Positions 23,768-34,919 of a DNA stretch of 64,000 bases are shown in pieces. Location of the stretch: the NCBI GenBank assembly GCA_035772785.1, contig JAOCPU010000009.1, forward strand, positions 248,001 through 312,000, written 5' to 3'. A program made the position numbers and the translations under genes. The notes under the pieces were generated by a model. It ran no database searches. It was not told the DNA's origin and worked only from the letters and a program-made list of their open reading frames with translations. This DNA is from Phlebiopsis flavidoalba (lineage: Eukaryota; Basidiomycota; Agaricomycetes; Polyporales; Phanerochaetaceae). Numbering within the stretch: position 1 is the first letter of the stretch; the number at the start of each line of letters is the position of its first letter.

Positions 23768-24200
23768 TGTGTGACAGTATCATCGGCCTCGCATCCACAT
23801 TGGACACCGTCATGTGTGAAATTTGTATTATTATTCCACAGCTGCAGTACACTTCATCTGCTAGGCACGACGGTTGCACACATCGTCAGGGAGGATCACG
23901 ACCGTACCTGAACTTAATGTGCTTGGCGGACATCCTCGAGAAAAGTCTCATGGACCCATTACCATGAATGACATGCCGACCGACACGGCGTCGGTGCCGT
24001 ACTCGACGGTGCCAGTGGGTGTGTGAGTGTGGCCACCAACCTCGTCGTGATGGCAAATGCCGGCCGATTCTTGAATGATAATTTGACACACACTGGGAAT
24101 AGATGTGACGAGGGAGTGGGAGCGTCCTATGGAGATGTAGCAGTGGCTCCTGTGTAGTTGAAAATGTCAAAACGGAATTTGCAAGATTGCGTGACGCCAC

Positions 24201-25361
24201 CTACGTTTTCTTTTTCTCTTGCCTGCTGCCACGCTTTCTCTTCTTGAAAGGGGCTCTTGAGATGCCGAAGGTCTTGGTGTACCGGTAGGCTGAGAGGGCG
24301 CGGGTGTTGCGGAGGACCGCCCTGCAGTTGCGGATGCCGGAGTACCAGGAAACGGTACTATCTGCGACAACAGTGGGAAGAGCAAACGACGTGCTCGCGT
24401 GTAACGCCGTTGTACGCATGGCGTTCAACAGAAGCATGTTATTCTGTTTCCGTTTCGCCACACTTTGGCTCGTGGCTGCGGTGCTACTGTCCTGCTTGGC
24501 AGACGGTTCGGCGAGGCTTGGAGTGGCCCTCATTTCATCTGTGCTGGTGTCAATATCGAGACCGCGTTTCTTTGCTGCGTCAGTGGAGGCTACGGCCTCC
24601 TTGATTGGCCAGACAAAACCTGCACGCGGTGTGTATGCGGGCCGGTGTTGACGTAGTGTGTCGAGGGACGTTTGAAGAGAATGTAAAGATGTCAACTAAG
24701 AGAGGGGCGATAAACCAACATCGATCAGAATTCTTCGCGCTACTGGAACCAAGGTACGCACGAGTCGATTGGAGACGAGTGTATAAACGTCCGGGCTCTG
24801 GTATATCCGGTTTGTTCATAATGAAGTACGCGGCCAAAAGGGCGTACTAAGGTTTACACGTTGTCAGCCGGAGGTAATGCTAGCATGGGTAGAGCAGACG
24901 AGGACAGACCTTCATCAGGCGAAAGCCGTTCTCGTTTATGGATTATGAATAAGGTCGGCGGCTGGCATGCACTACAGCAAACTCTATGCCGGTGAAAACG
25001 TCTCTATATTTGTGAAACGAGGGAGAAAGAGCAATGAGTAAGCCGCAAGCACGAGCCCGAGCTGAGACGCACTTGAGTTTCTTCGGCCTCGTTAACGAGG
25101 GGTAGGCCAGTGTGCATGGTCTGCATGCGCAAGACCTGGTTATTGCTCTGCTTGTGTAGTAAACATGCTTGTTGCAAAGTAGTCAAAGACATTTTCGTTC
25201 GGTGAGGTGCCCCGTTTGGCTGCCCCTGGTAGCAAGTGTGAGTGCGTCCAAGACAAAGGTAATATATACGGCCGCGAACCTGTATCCCACCGTATCGTGC
25301 CAAATATAAGAACCGATTGACTGTGTAGTCATCAGGGCGGGTGGAGGTCGTTTAGGTCCAT
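24201..25361 (-). CDS. MED6: Mediator complex subunit 6
   Basis: Med6 is a conserved head-module subunit of Mediator, which links activators to RNA polymerase II. The start at 25361 gives MDLNDLHPPDDYTVNRF, fitting the family's opening. After frame changes, NENVFDYFATSMF (about 25195-25155) and QSNNQVLRMQTMHTGLPL (about 25150-25095) form the diagnostic block. AAYFIMNK, about 24835-24810, matches the conserved AAYFIMN. The tail begins LHSLQTSLDTLRQHRPAYTP (about 24688-24630), then GFVWPI, a low-complexity stretch, NNMLLLNAMRTTALHAST (about 24440) and a basic end (FKKRKRGSRQEKKKT) before TAG at 24201. It is divergent from the Nramp gene. Indels are dense; the C-terminal frame is a choice between two basic options. 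Confidence 0.85.
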
Positions 25362-25706
25362 TAGAGCACGGTGCAAGTGATTAGCGCGTGTCTGTTGTTG
25401 CGAGCGAGCGTGGTTTTACAATGCGGCAGACGACGGTCAGAGAGTGAGGAGGGTGAGGAGGTCGTACCGGGCGTACTGGATACAAGCGGATTCCCCACGG
25501 ATGCTGTAATGAATTGGGCGCCTGTGCCCACCCGTGCCTCGAGACAGCCGTGCCTGCCAGTTCGGTCCGCGCGCTGCTGGCGGTTGGCCGAGGCGATTGT
25601 GGGAATGTGCGGCGGGCTGTGTCGACTGGGACGATACCAGAGCTCTGTTTCTACCCACTCTCACTGGGGCAGACACGTATCCTACAAACGGCCGTAGCTC
25701 TCAGCG
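25362..25706. promoter_or_regulatory. divergent promoter region, MED6 / Nramp
   Basis: 345 bp between the two start codons. Short open frames cross it but none looks like a gene. I did not find a TTTGCTC element here. Confidence 0.4.
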
Positions 25707-28092
25707 ATGATTCTCACTCCTCGTCCCTATGATCCTCCGCGTTCTCCAGACGTCGTGTCGCGCAATGCCAACCCGCTTGCCTGCCAGGACAAATCTCGCG
25801 GTCCACAGCGACTACCCCGGGACAATAACCATGGCTTCTCACGGATGGAAAAACCGCTATCGCGTCTTGTTCGCTCTGCTAAGTGCTCTGGAGCTGTGCT
25901 TTTCGCCACGTAAAGCAACCCATGTACCGTTCCTGCCTCGGCGACAACTCTGTGTGTGGTCCTTGAATTGACTTGGCCTGGGGTAGGTTGGCGTCGGGAT
26001 CATCTGTTCCGTTTTGCCTATTTCGATCCGTGAGCTTCTCACTTGCATTCCCTCTGGCCAGGAAGCTTTGTCTGACGTCGGTGATCAGGGGAAACTGGAG
26101 CGTGGATCTTCAAGCGGGCTCTGAATTCGGCTACAGGCCTATGCTGTTTGTCGTCCTGCTCGCCGGACTGGTGCCATCGTCCTCCAGGCAATAATTCCAG
26201 TGCTTCTGTGAGCTTGGCCATGGCTTAATCCCTGAACCATAGTCCTCTTTACCTCTGCAAGCTAGGGGCGTGGTCACAGGGGTGGACCTGGCGAACGCAT
26301 TGCCGTCTGCTGCTCCACGATCGTCCCAAGCACAGGCGGCTTGTGCGATATTTGGCCCTCTACCCGTTGTATATTCTCTGCGAGATTGCTATCATAAGCA
26401 CGTGATCTCGCAGAGCTCTCTAGGGTCCGCCATTGGCCTCTGCCTACTTTTTCCCAAGCTGCCGCTGTGGGCGGGGGGGTTCTAGTGACAGCGGGCGATG
26501 TGTTGATATTTCTCGGTCTTCAACGGTCCATCGCGGTATGGCAAACCCGTGAGGCTGTTTGAAATATCTATCATTCTCCTGGTAGGCATATGTCATATGC
26601 TATAACGAAGTTTCCTACTTACATAACACACAGGTATTTGCAGTCTTCGCTTTGTTTCGTCGTCCTGTTAGTAAAGGTGCACCCTAACTGGGGAGACGCT
26701 TTCCTCGGATTCGTCCCCGAGCAAGAAGTTGTTTGATGGACACGGCGACATACTGTACACAGTTTTGTATTTATACGGAAGCTCCTTATTCATCTCGCGT
26801 GCTTACCAAGTTCTTGCAGCCGTCGGAATACTGGGTGCAACTGTCATGCCGCACGCCCTCTTTCTGGGCTCCTTCCTGGCTACCCAAGACCGAACTGGCG
26901 AATACACACCTGCTCCACTTCCAAGCCCGGTTCAAGCGCACAGCGACCAAGAGTCTCTTGGAATCAAACGAGGTTCGGCATATGGTTTTAATTCATTGTT
27001 CGAAGTACTCGCGCCGAACGTGTTGCTGTTTCACGCGACTATCGCCTGAAGTAATGAGCGGGAGAACAACGGTCTAAAGATTCTGAACTTTGTTTCGGTG
27101 CGCATCTGAAACATGGCATCTTTGACATTGTGGCCAGCCTAATGGGCGTTGTGTCCGTGGCCCATCAATGCAGCCGTTCGTACATCCCCTTCTCTAATCA
27201 TGTGAATGAGAAGAGGTCGCGGTCGTTAACCCTCGTGCCCGTCTCTACAGCATTCTCGTTGTAGTCCGCCGCTGTATTCTTTAAGGATGGTGCCGGAAGC
27301 ATGGTCCCGCGCCGGGCTCTTCGATGCCTACGGACCTGACGTCGTAAGCCATGTCGGCAAAGGTGCGTGCCAAACACACTGGAGCCACCCGGTGGGCCAA
27401 ATGGCAGCTTTACGCCGACACCATTAGTCTGCCGGCATTATCTTCGCCTTCGGCGCTCCTCAGCTCCGGATTTCACTTACTGGACGGCGCCAGCCTTTCT
27501 TGCGACGATTGATCACACGTCTAATTGGACTGGTCCCGTCCATGGCAGTAGCCATCGCGGTTGGGCGGCCGGGAATCAACACACTGCTCGTAGCATCGCA
27601 GGTCGCACTGTCCATCGTCCTGCCATTCGTTGCGTTCCCCTTGATATGGTTGACTTCCGCCACAAAGGGTTTATGCGGTAAGAAACATAACAGAGGGGAG
27701 AAAAATCCGAAACAGCAGAGTGGGTCGTGTCGGAAAAGACGCCACTAGCTAACCCGGTGGCGCCCTTGCGGGGGTGAAGGATTCGTCCGGTAAGTTTCAG
27801 TGTTGCTGTTGCTGTTAGCGCAACCGGTGCTGTGTCGGGCTGACCGTTTCAAGACGGCATCAGATCGAACAAAAGATATTTGCATCAGCAGGAACTCAAG
27901 AAATCGGCTGAAGTCCACGTAGAAGTCGTCGCCGGCGCATCCCAGGAAGAAGAAGAGTACATCGACCCTTCCCAGCAACTCGGGCCCACGTTTTTGCTCA
28001 CAGCTATTGCCTCGTTGATAATTCGTAATCGTTTTAGCCGCAAAATTGTATGTGATCATCATACTCGCCTTGGGAAGAGCTCTGATGCGTAG
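25707..28092 (+). CDS. Nramp-family divalent metal transporter (Smf-type)
   Basis: Proton-coupled Mn2+/Fe2+ importer of the Nramp/SLC11 family. The start at 25707 precedes a cytosolic tail. TM1 (GVGIICSV, then AYFDPGNWSVDLQAGSEFGY, about 25987-26130) holds the DPGN metal-binding motif, split by an intron. Next are LFVVLLAGL, IISTDLAELLGSAIGLCLLF (recovered across frames, about 26390-26455), LPLWAG, and VHPNWGDAFLGFVP (about 26680-26720). TM6 reads VGILGATVMPHALFLGSFLA (about 26822-26880), with the MPH metal-binding motif. Late helices include LIGLVPSMAVAIAVGRPGIN (about 27522) and VASQVALSIVLPFVAFPLIW (about 27592). The C-terminus (VIVLAAKLYVIIILALG) ends near TAG at 28090. Frame breaks are frequent. 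Metal choice cannot be read from the sequence. Confidence 0.88.
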
Positions 28093-28485
28093 AGACCCAC
28101 ATCTTATGCACTGTAGTCAAAATTGTATTAGTATAAATCCGTGATTCATGATTGTTGCACAATGAGACAGTGGTCGCAGGCACAGTCGGCCCACATGGTA
28201 GCAACTTAGGCTTCGTCCGACGTCAAGAACCTTCTTACAGCCTACACGACGCGCCATCTAGTTGCCATGAGGCAATGACTTGCAATGATGAGCATGAACG
28301 TGTAAACAAGTGAGGTCGCCCATGGAGTAATGCATGCACTTGCTACGTCAGTCATAGGCATGTGTATTATAACCTGATGGGATCTAACGCCACTGTGAGA
28401 ATGCGCTCAATTAAGGTTCGCACTGCAAAAGCGAAAAAGAAAGGAAAAGAAAACTGAGCGAGAGGAAAATACCGCGACAAATGTC
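28093..28485. other. intergenic spacer
   Basis: Space between the Nramp stop and the tRNA terminator. No gene seen; the last part (28425-28460) is purine-rich. Confidence 0.4.
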
Positions 28486-28490
28486 AAAAA
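28486..28490 (-). terminator. RNA polymerase III terminator of tRNA-Lys
   Basis: AAAAA on the plus strand gives TTTTT on the minus strand, six bases after the discriminator base of the tRNA. Confidence 0.6.
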
Positions 28491-28496
28491 GCTATT

Positions 28497-28599
28497 AGCC
28501 CACCGCGAGGGTCGAACTCGCAGCCTTTCAGATCACAAGGTGTGATACACCCGCACTCGTAAGAGTCTGACGCTCTATCCGATGTGAGCTAGGCGGGGC
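28497..28599 (-). tRNA. tRNA-Lys(CUU) with intron
   Basis: Read on the minus strand, the D arm is TAGCTCACATCGGATAGAGC and the anticodon stem is TCAGA/TCTGA with loop CTCTTA|A. The anticodon is CTT (28561-28563), giving Lys. A 26-nt intron sits between positions 37 and 38, the usual place for eukaryotic tRNA introns. The T arm is GCGAG-TTCGACC-CTCGC, which holds the B box. The 3' acceptor strand GGTGGGC pairs with GCCCGCC, but the sequence has GCCCCGCC, one C too many (28595-28598), another homopolymer length change. A poly-T terminator follows. Confidence 0.88.
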
Positions 28600-30107
28600 G
28601 TTATAAAGCATTTAATGGGATGTTATATAATGATATTCCATTTGCATGGGTCAATGCGGATGTGAATCTCTACACTCGCCACAGCCTCGAAGCAAACGCA
28701 GGGCAGACAAAATAAAGCATAGTTGACTTACTGATTATTTCATTATACAGTGCACTACTAAATCACTTGTCAAGATCCGGTATAAAAATATCCTCACATC
28801 GGAACGCAGAGAGGTTGACATCCTCTCAAGTACTTCATGCATTCCGGCATAATTCAAGCAGTCGTAATGAAGGAGGTCGTCAACATGAGGCCGAACCACA
28901 GTTTCGGAAAACGGTGAAAGAGTATATCATTAGCACATACCTACTCTTAGACCTTCACTCTGGGCCCCGAAGCTGTTCGCAAGAAGCGTACGGGCCTGCA
29001 TTGACTCGTCTTTGCCGTAAGGTATTTGCCCCGCTGATGAACAGAGCTATACCTAACTCCGCGAGTCTTCTGAGTATGGAGCTCAATGCCCGCCTCGCCG
29101 TTTACACGTTGTGTTGGTATGACTATCAGCGCCCGGTGTTCGCAGATGAAAGTGGAGATGAATGTCGACAAGAGAACCACGAAAAGAAACGGGAAAACTA
29201 GGTATACCTTGTACGCAACGCACTGGTTGGTAAACCACCTGCATTCCAGCGTGCTTTCGTGTGGCGATGAATAACATCTGTAATGCAGCCGAGGTGCATA
29301 CCAGAGCTCATGAATTCTGCGCCGCACACTACTTTGTTAGTCGCAGGATTTATGTGGCGGCTAGGACCAGTCCGGTTAAACCACACTCAACGGTCGTCAG
29401 GGACCGTAAAAAAAGGCGCCTTGCCAGAAAGTCAGACAGCCGTCATATTATTGGGGTTCACGATCTGAATTGCTGCAGTAAGAAACAATGTCTGTATATC
29501 AGGGTCATCGCCCCTGACAAATAGACCAGGACAGGACCACGGTTTGAGTAGGCGGGGCCGCTCCTGCGTGAGTAAGCGGGGTAGATCTTATTGGACCTAG
29601 GACATCCGTTTAGTGGGTGCTGGAGGGCGGTGCTTATCAACATAGTGAAGATGCCCCCATGCGCCCCCCCCACTGTCCACGACTGCTTACCTCTAGCCTA
29701 CGGATAGCCGCTCATTGGTGGGGACGATGATGTGCACGTACGTGGAACAACAACATGAGGGGGCCCCGCTCTTGTGACTCACCCTCAATCTGGAGCCACC
29801 TGTCTAGAATGCCAGGCGGCTAGACAACAGTGCACCCCGACGTGTACAGTTTCACACGACGACCCCGCCGACTTGAGCGCGAACATCGTTCGCGCGCAGC
29901 GGTCGATCACGTCGGAACACGTCTGTCTAGCGGTGGAGAAGGCGTCGCTGCATGGCTTTGGAACGCTATATACTCCCGCGAACGTAACTGCGGCTGCTGC
30001 GGGATGAATTGTGCGGCTCGCGGTCGAGTGCCGTCACTTCAAACATGATCGTCCTGGCACTGTGGCATTGTGAATGACGGATGAGGCCCCATGAAGCACC
30101 GCCTAGG

Positions 30108-30340
30108 TTGCAATGCACAAAGAAGCCAGAGATGACACAAAAAAACAAAAGAAGCCAAAAAAGACAAAAAGAAAGAGAACATAATAAGCAAACATGAAAC
30201 AGAAAAAAAGGAAAAAGGAAAAGAAAGACAAGAAAAAAAAGATAAGAAGAAAGGCAAGAACAAGAAACAAAAAAGACGGTGCAAAACCCAACGGAAAGAA
30301 GATAAAGAAAGTAACAGGACAAAAAAGAGAAAGGCCCGTA
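30108..30340. repeat. A/G-rich low-complexity tract
   Basis: About 230 bp dominated by A with some G and C, and little T. It begins gradually (from about 30108) and ends near 30340, where normal composition resumes. It resembles the longer A-rich tract in the catalase gene. Lys-rich or Phe-rich frames across it are composition artefacts. Confidence 0.8.
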
Positions 30341-32337
30341 CGTAGCAGCGCGAGCTTCTTTGCCAGCACGGAGGTTTGCCGCGCGGTGGGCCTTGGGTGG
30401 AACTGCGGCCCCTCGCTTCAGCCGTTGGCGAACCACTGTCCGGAGTTGGAAGATGATCCCTCCCATGGGTCCCCCGGGCGGGCTGGAAAACTCTACACGT
30501 ACGTTGCAATATCATCCAACACTGCCGCAAACACCCCAATCTTCTCCAACCCTTGATATATGCTATTAAACAGGCGCGTATACTCACGAGGACGAGGACT
30601 TGTTGGACAATGTGTATACGGATTCTGGCGACTTGGGGCGCACTAATCATCTCGATGCCATTCGCCGCTGGGCCGGTCTTTGGAGGCCAGCTGAGGACCA
30701 CATGCGCTCGAGATGGCCCCAACTGAGTTCAGTGGATGGGATGTGTCGGCCAAGCCAGATGCACGGCATCGAGCTTTGCTGCGCACTCGACAACGCTCTA
30801 CGAGGGTGGTTGTGTGTGCTCGCAGCATTGCCTAGAAGGGTAGAGAAATCTTCCGCGGATTGTCCCGGGGTTCCGACCGCGGTTGACCTCAGTTTTGCGC
30901 AGTCAGTACGCCACAAAGGCTTTCTGCGCAGTCTGCATCAGCAGTGCTCGCCCCGCGCAGGTCTGATGCAAACATACGCCCCACCGATTCTGTCGTGGAT
31001 GCACGATGCCTGCTATTTTCGTGCGAATATCCTGGGGCCTTTTCTGGACATGACTGCCTGTTTCGCGGCTCATATAACGAGGGACCGAGTATGACCCGAT
31101 CATGCCCTTTTTCGTGCGGGCCCTTGGACCCAGCGGGGAAGTCCGACGGCACGGCGTACCGTCATCTAGCCACATTGTGCGCGGCTCTGCGCGCTCTCTG
31201 TCACCTCCCTACCCCACGTGAAAGCAGTAGCCTCCTATGAGACGAGGTTCCGCATCTGTCAATCGAGACTGCTGCGATGAGAGTTAGTCCACGCACAATG
31301 ACGTCATTGCGCATCGTCGCGTATGCGTGCGGGTTTGCCATGCAGCCCCCCGAGAGCGCACAGCAACACCGAGACACAATGAGGCCCCCCCACGGCCTCG
31401 TTTACATGAGATTGCGCCTACTCTTTTTTTGGGCTGCTAGCTGATCGGTCCAACGTCGGCTCGCAATTGGCCGCGCAGCGGATAGAAGTATCTTCGGCGG
31501 AGCGCCAAACACGCCCGCGTAACTGCATGACAACGAGGGCCCCTACCCCCCTACTCTTGAAAGTGATCTCCACGGGATGCGCTGCGGGGGCACGTGACGA
31601 GACAAGAAAATCACAAAATATTGCGGCGAGCATACTGTCAGTGCGCGCGGCTGGATACTGGCCAAGGATTATCTCTCGTGTGCCCGGCCGCAGATCGTTA
31701 CACATAGCGGGCCCACCGTAACTGCTGCGCGCCTTGTGCGCAGATGGGTGGCCCGCACAGAAGAGCGGGCCGCTCGGCTGTTAATTTGAGACTTGGTGGA
31801 ATCGAAGGGTCGCGCCCGCCATCACGACCAAGACTGGCCATGGTTACACCTCTTCCTGCGAGCATTACCCTCGGTAGGCCCAGCTCCACAGGGTGAACCA
31901 TTCCACGCACCCGCAGAACTACAATGCAAAGCTTTCTCCATGATGAGAGCGCGCCATCAGCGCGAGCACTGCCCCTGTCATTGCCAGAATGCGGCTCCAG
32001 GACGTGAGTGTTCTCGTACGGGCTCTTTAGTTGGTTGCTAACGGCCGTGCGAGCCGACCAGACCATGCCCCCCGCCGGCAACGCCCTTGGCCAAAAGGGA
32101 AGCCACGTTTGGAGTCCTCTGCCCCCCCCTCACACCCCACCCCCTGCATGGCGTGCCCGAGTGATGCCCGTTTGCCACGACAGTAAGCACCGACAGTGTT
32201 GGCATGGTTAAGGGCCCTCCGCAACAAGCAGTTGGCCTTTAGTAACCGAACTTCTCACTCCGCAAACGAAAGCCCCTCTCAACCCTTTGCCCTCTCTCTG
32301 CCCACGTACTACGTCCTCGCGCGCATTCCGCGACCCA

Positions 32338-32350
32338 TTTTTTTTTTTTT
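32338..32350 (+). repeat. poly-T run (13 T)
   Basis: Thirteen T in a row. Length is unreliable given the homopolymer problems in this window. Confidence 0.85.
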
Positions 32351-34187
32351 GGGAAGGGAAACAACCATTATTCCTTAGGCTTCGTCACTAAATTCAGCCT
32401 CCCACGCGCAGCTTAAGAGAAGCCCATTTCGGAATACTTTTACCCACCCCATTGATCCTCCGCAGGGCGACTGCGTACGATTTCCCCACCAGCAGTACCA
32501 TCGACGTGCACGCCGACAGCCGGACTACGCCGCCAAACAGCAGGACCGTTGCATTTTCGACTTCCAGCCCTACCTCGCCTCCAACGACGGGGCCTGCAAA
32601 CCCCAGATCCACGCACGTCGAGGCCCTTGGCACGCCTATCTAGAACTACCTCGCACTTGCGCATACCTGGGCACCATTGAGCGCTGTAGATCCACACACG
32701 CCTCGTCCCACACTCACCGACTAACGTCCAGACTCTTCAGCCGAGCGCATCCGCCACCCCCGAGAACCCCACCTCCGCGGGTCCCGTCCCACCCCGCCGG
32801 CCCATCGACCACTACCACTCCGAGTTCCGCCTTCAGGTGTGATGATAACTGCGCCTACGCCGAGCTACTGCATTACGATCCCCGCAGTACGACACACGCA
32901 CTTACGGTCTAAACGATTACACACACGCTTCCTGACAACTAGTCCGAGCGACCATCTCCGCCGTGGATCGAACAGGACCTGCCGCGCCAGCTCGGTCCTC
33001 ACCATCACAAGGCGCACACGGACGTCCGTTACGGGCGTCAGTCTACCAGTCTCGCCCAAACCCAGCGAGCGCGCATCAGCGCCCTCTCCTTTTTCACCGC
33101 GCACACGAGCACTTACATCCACCGCCAACGTAACAGCGTGGGAGCTTCTCCGACTACGATAGACACCAGCCTACTCCACAATGCGTGGCCCCGGCCCAGC
33201 TCTGTCTCCGACTACTACCCCTCCATCAATGGCGTGGGTGTTCAGATTATCCACACCTCTTGTCGTGCAGGCCACGGTCCTCTCCGGCCAACGTTCTTCT
33301 GCACAGTTACCGAGCGTTCGATCCACTCCCTCTCCGCCATCGTCGAGAGCCCATCTCGCTCTGCCACATCGAGCGCCCATCAAGGATTCACAAGGATCCC
33401 AAGAGGCAAGTATCAGCAAATGCCCTACCTGTCCCAGAGGTACGTCCCCTTGTTTACCAACACGGCGAGCACTGCCTTATAATCAAAGCTCTCTCTACCC
33501 CTTTTTCCAACCCATCCCCCCCCATTGCACAGCTTCTCCCGCGCCATCAAAAATCTGAAGACTCACATCCAGACCCATGACCCCAACCGCGCAAAGCACT
33601 CTATGCGTGCCACCACGAGACCTGTGGTCGCCTCGTCTTCAGCCCGCCAAGCACGGACTTGACCTGGCCACCGTACCCACTAGTCTCCCATTCACCGCCA
33701 TCCCGTGAGGCGTGAGTGAAAATCTGTCAAAGAACTGGCCCCTTTTTCAAGGCCCATTGGTCCGTCTCGTCGGCTCGTCGCGGACACCGCTACCAAGCCG
33801 TGTCCGCCTGCGACTATCCTGCGGCATAGTCCCATGGGCTGATAGACGGCCCACAAAAAAGGTCCACAACCAAGGCCCCTGTGAGACTGTGACGACCGTC
33901 GAAGGTAAAGGATACCTTCGTCATGTTATCTTGGCTTCTTAACATCTATGGTTTAGCTGTGCCACGCTTGTCTTCGTTCTCGTGGGTTCCTGCAGCAACG
34001 GTCTGGCATCAGGTCGTCACCTAGTTCGACGCATAGCCAGCCCGCGTCCCGATCCGAGTGGTATCTGGACAGTGCGTGTGTCGTGTCACAATGTGCGATG
34101 TGCTTGCGGACATACGCCACCCGTTCCTTCGTCCGCGACGACGAATCCTTGCGTTGTAACTGTACTAGCATGCAGCTAGTTATTACA

Positions 34188-34217
34188 CTAGACCCCAACC
34201 CGCTTCGGCGGGTCTAG
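34188..34217 (+). other. UUCG-loop hairpin near a T7 run
   Basis: CTAGA (34188-34192) pairs with TCTAG (34213-34217), and CCCGC (34199-34203) pairs with GCGGG (34208-34212) around a TTCG tetraloop, with a 6-nt bulge on the 5' side. TTTTTTT lies 18 bp downstream (34236-34242). It could be the 3' part of a Pol III or structured RNA, but no known RNA was recognised. Confidence 0.35.
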
Positions 34218-34919
34218 ATTTGGCATGCGTCGGCCTTTTTTTAACTTTACCCCGCTCTCACGATTCGTCGATCTCTTGCGTACTCATTGTGGTCCCGTAG
34301 TATTACGCATCATCGAGTGGTGACCTAGGGCTCCTCTCTCTCTCCGTATTTTCTTTTACCTTCTAAGTTACCAAAGAAAGTGTCTCGCCTAAACCATCCC
34401 TAGTAAACACAGAAGCGCCGTCTCCGATGCCAGTCGTATGCTATTCCTTTTTGGAACGAAATAGCGATATTTATTGTATCCAGTCTTTTGGGCCCCCACG
34501 GTAAATTGAAACGCGGTTCATTGCGACGGGCTCAACTTTTGAGTATCGATGTGGCGTGGGATGGATCGAAGATGTGAGACCGCTGACGATGTGACTTGAA
34601 CGGGCATGACGTCGATCGTGAGCAACTGTGCGGCGGCTCGACAGGTGTCGGAATCGATGCGAGTGCTCCAACATCTTGCTCATCGTACGGCCATCATAGC
34701 ATATGTCATTGCTAGCCTTCTTACCGCTGCCGAGTATAGGCGTACCAAGCCACGGGCCGATTTGTCGCTGCCATGTATTCTGCATAATCACCCCTCCTCT
34801 CCTGAATAGCCCAGCACATGAGTGTTGACGCAAGCTTTGTAAGGACCAAGGTCGCGACATGTTGGCCAAACAGCGACAGAATTGTAGACCTCCAACATGA
34901 TACACAGAAGCACGAGAAG

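Larger units (their letters stand above)
28600..34919. other. 6.3-kb region without a recognisable gene
   Basis: Many open frames, the longest 227 codons across a purine-rich tract (30039-30722, -), but no family motif, intron pattern or transposon signature that I can defend. 32400-33700 is markedly C-rich on the plus strand with Pro/Ser/Thr-rich frames. Sub-features listed separately: A/G-rich tract, poly-T run, UUCG hairpin. Confidence 0.45.

Noticed and set aside
30039..30722. A 227-codon minus-strand frame with a hydrophobic centre
   Set aside because: Its hydrophobic part is the complement of the A/G-rich tract; the rest has no motif.
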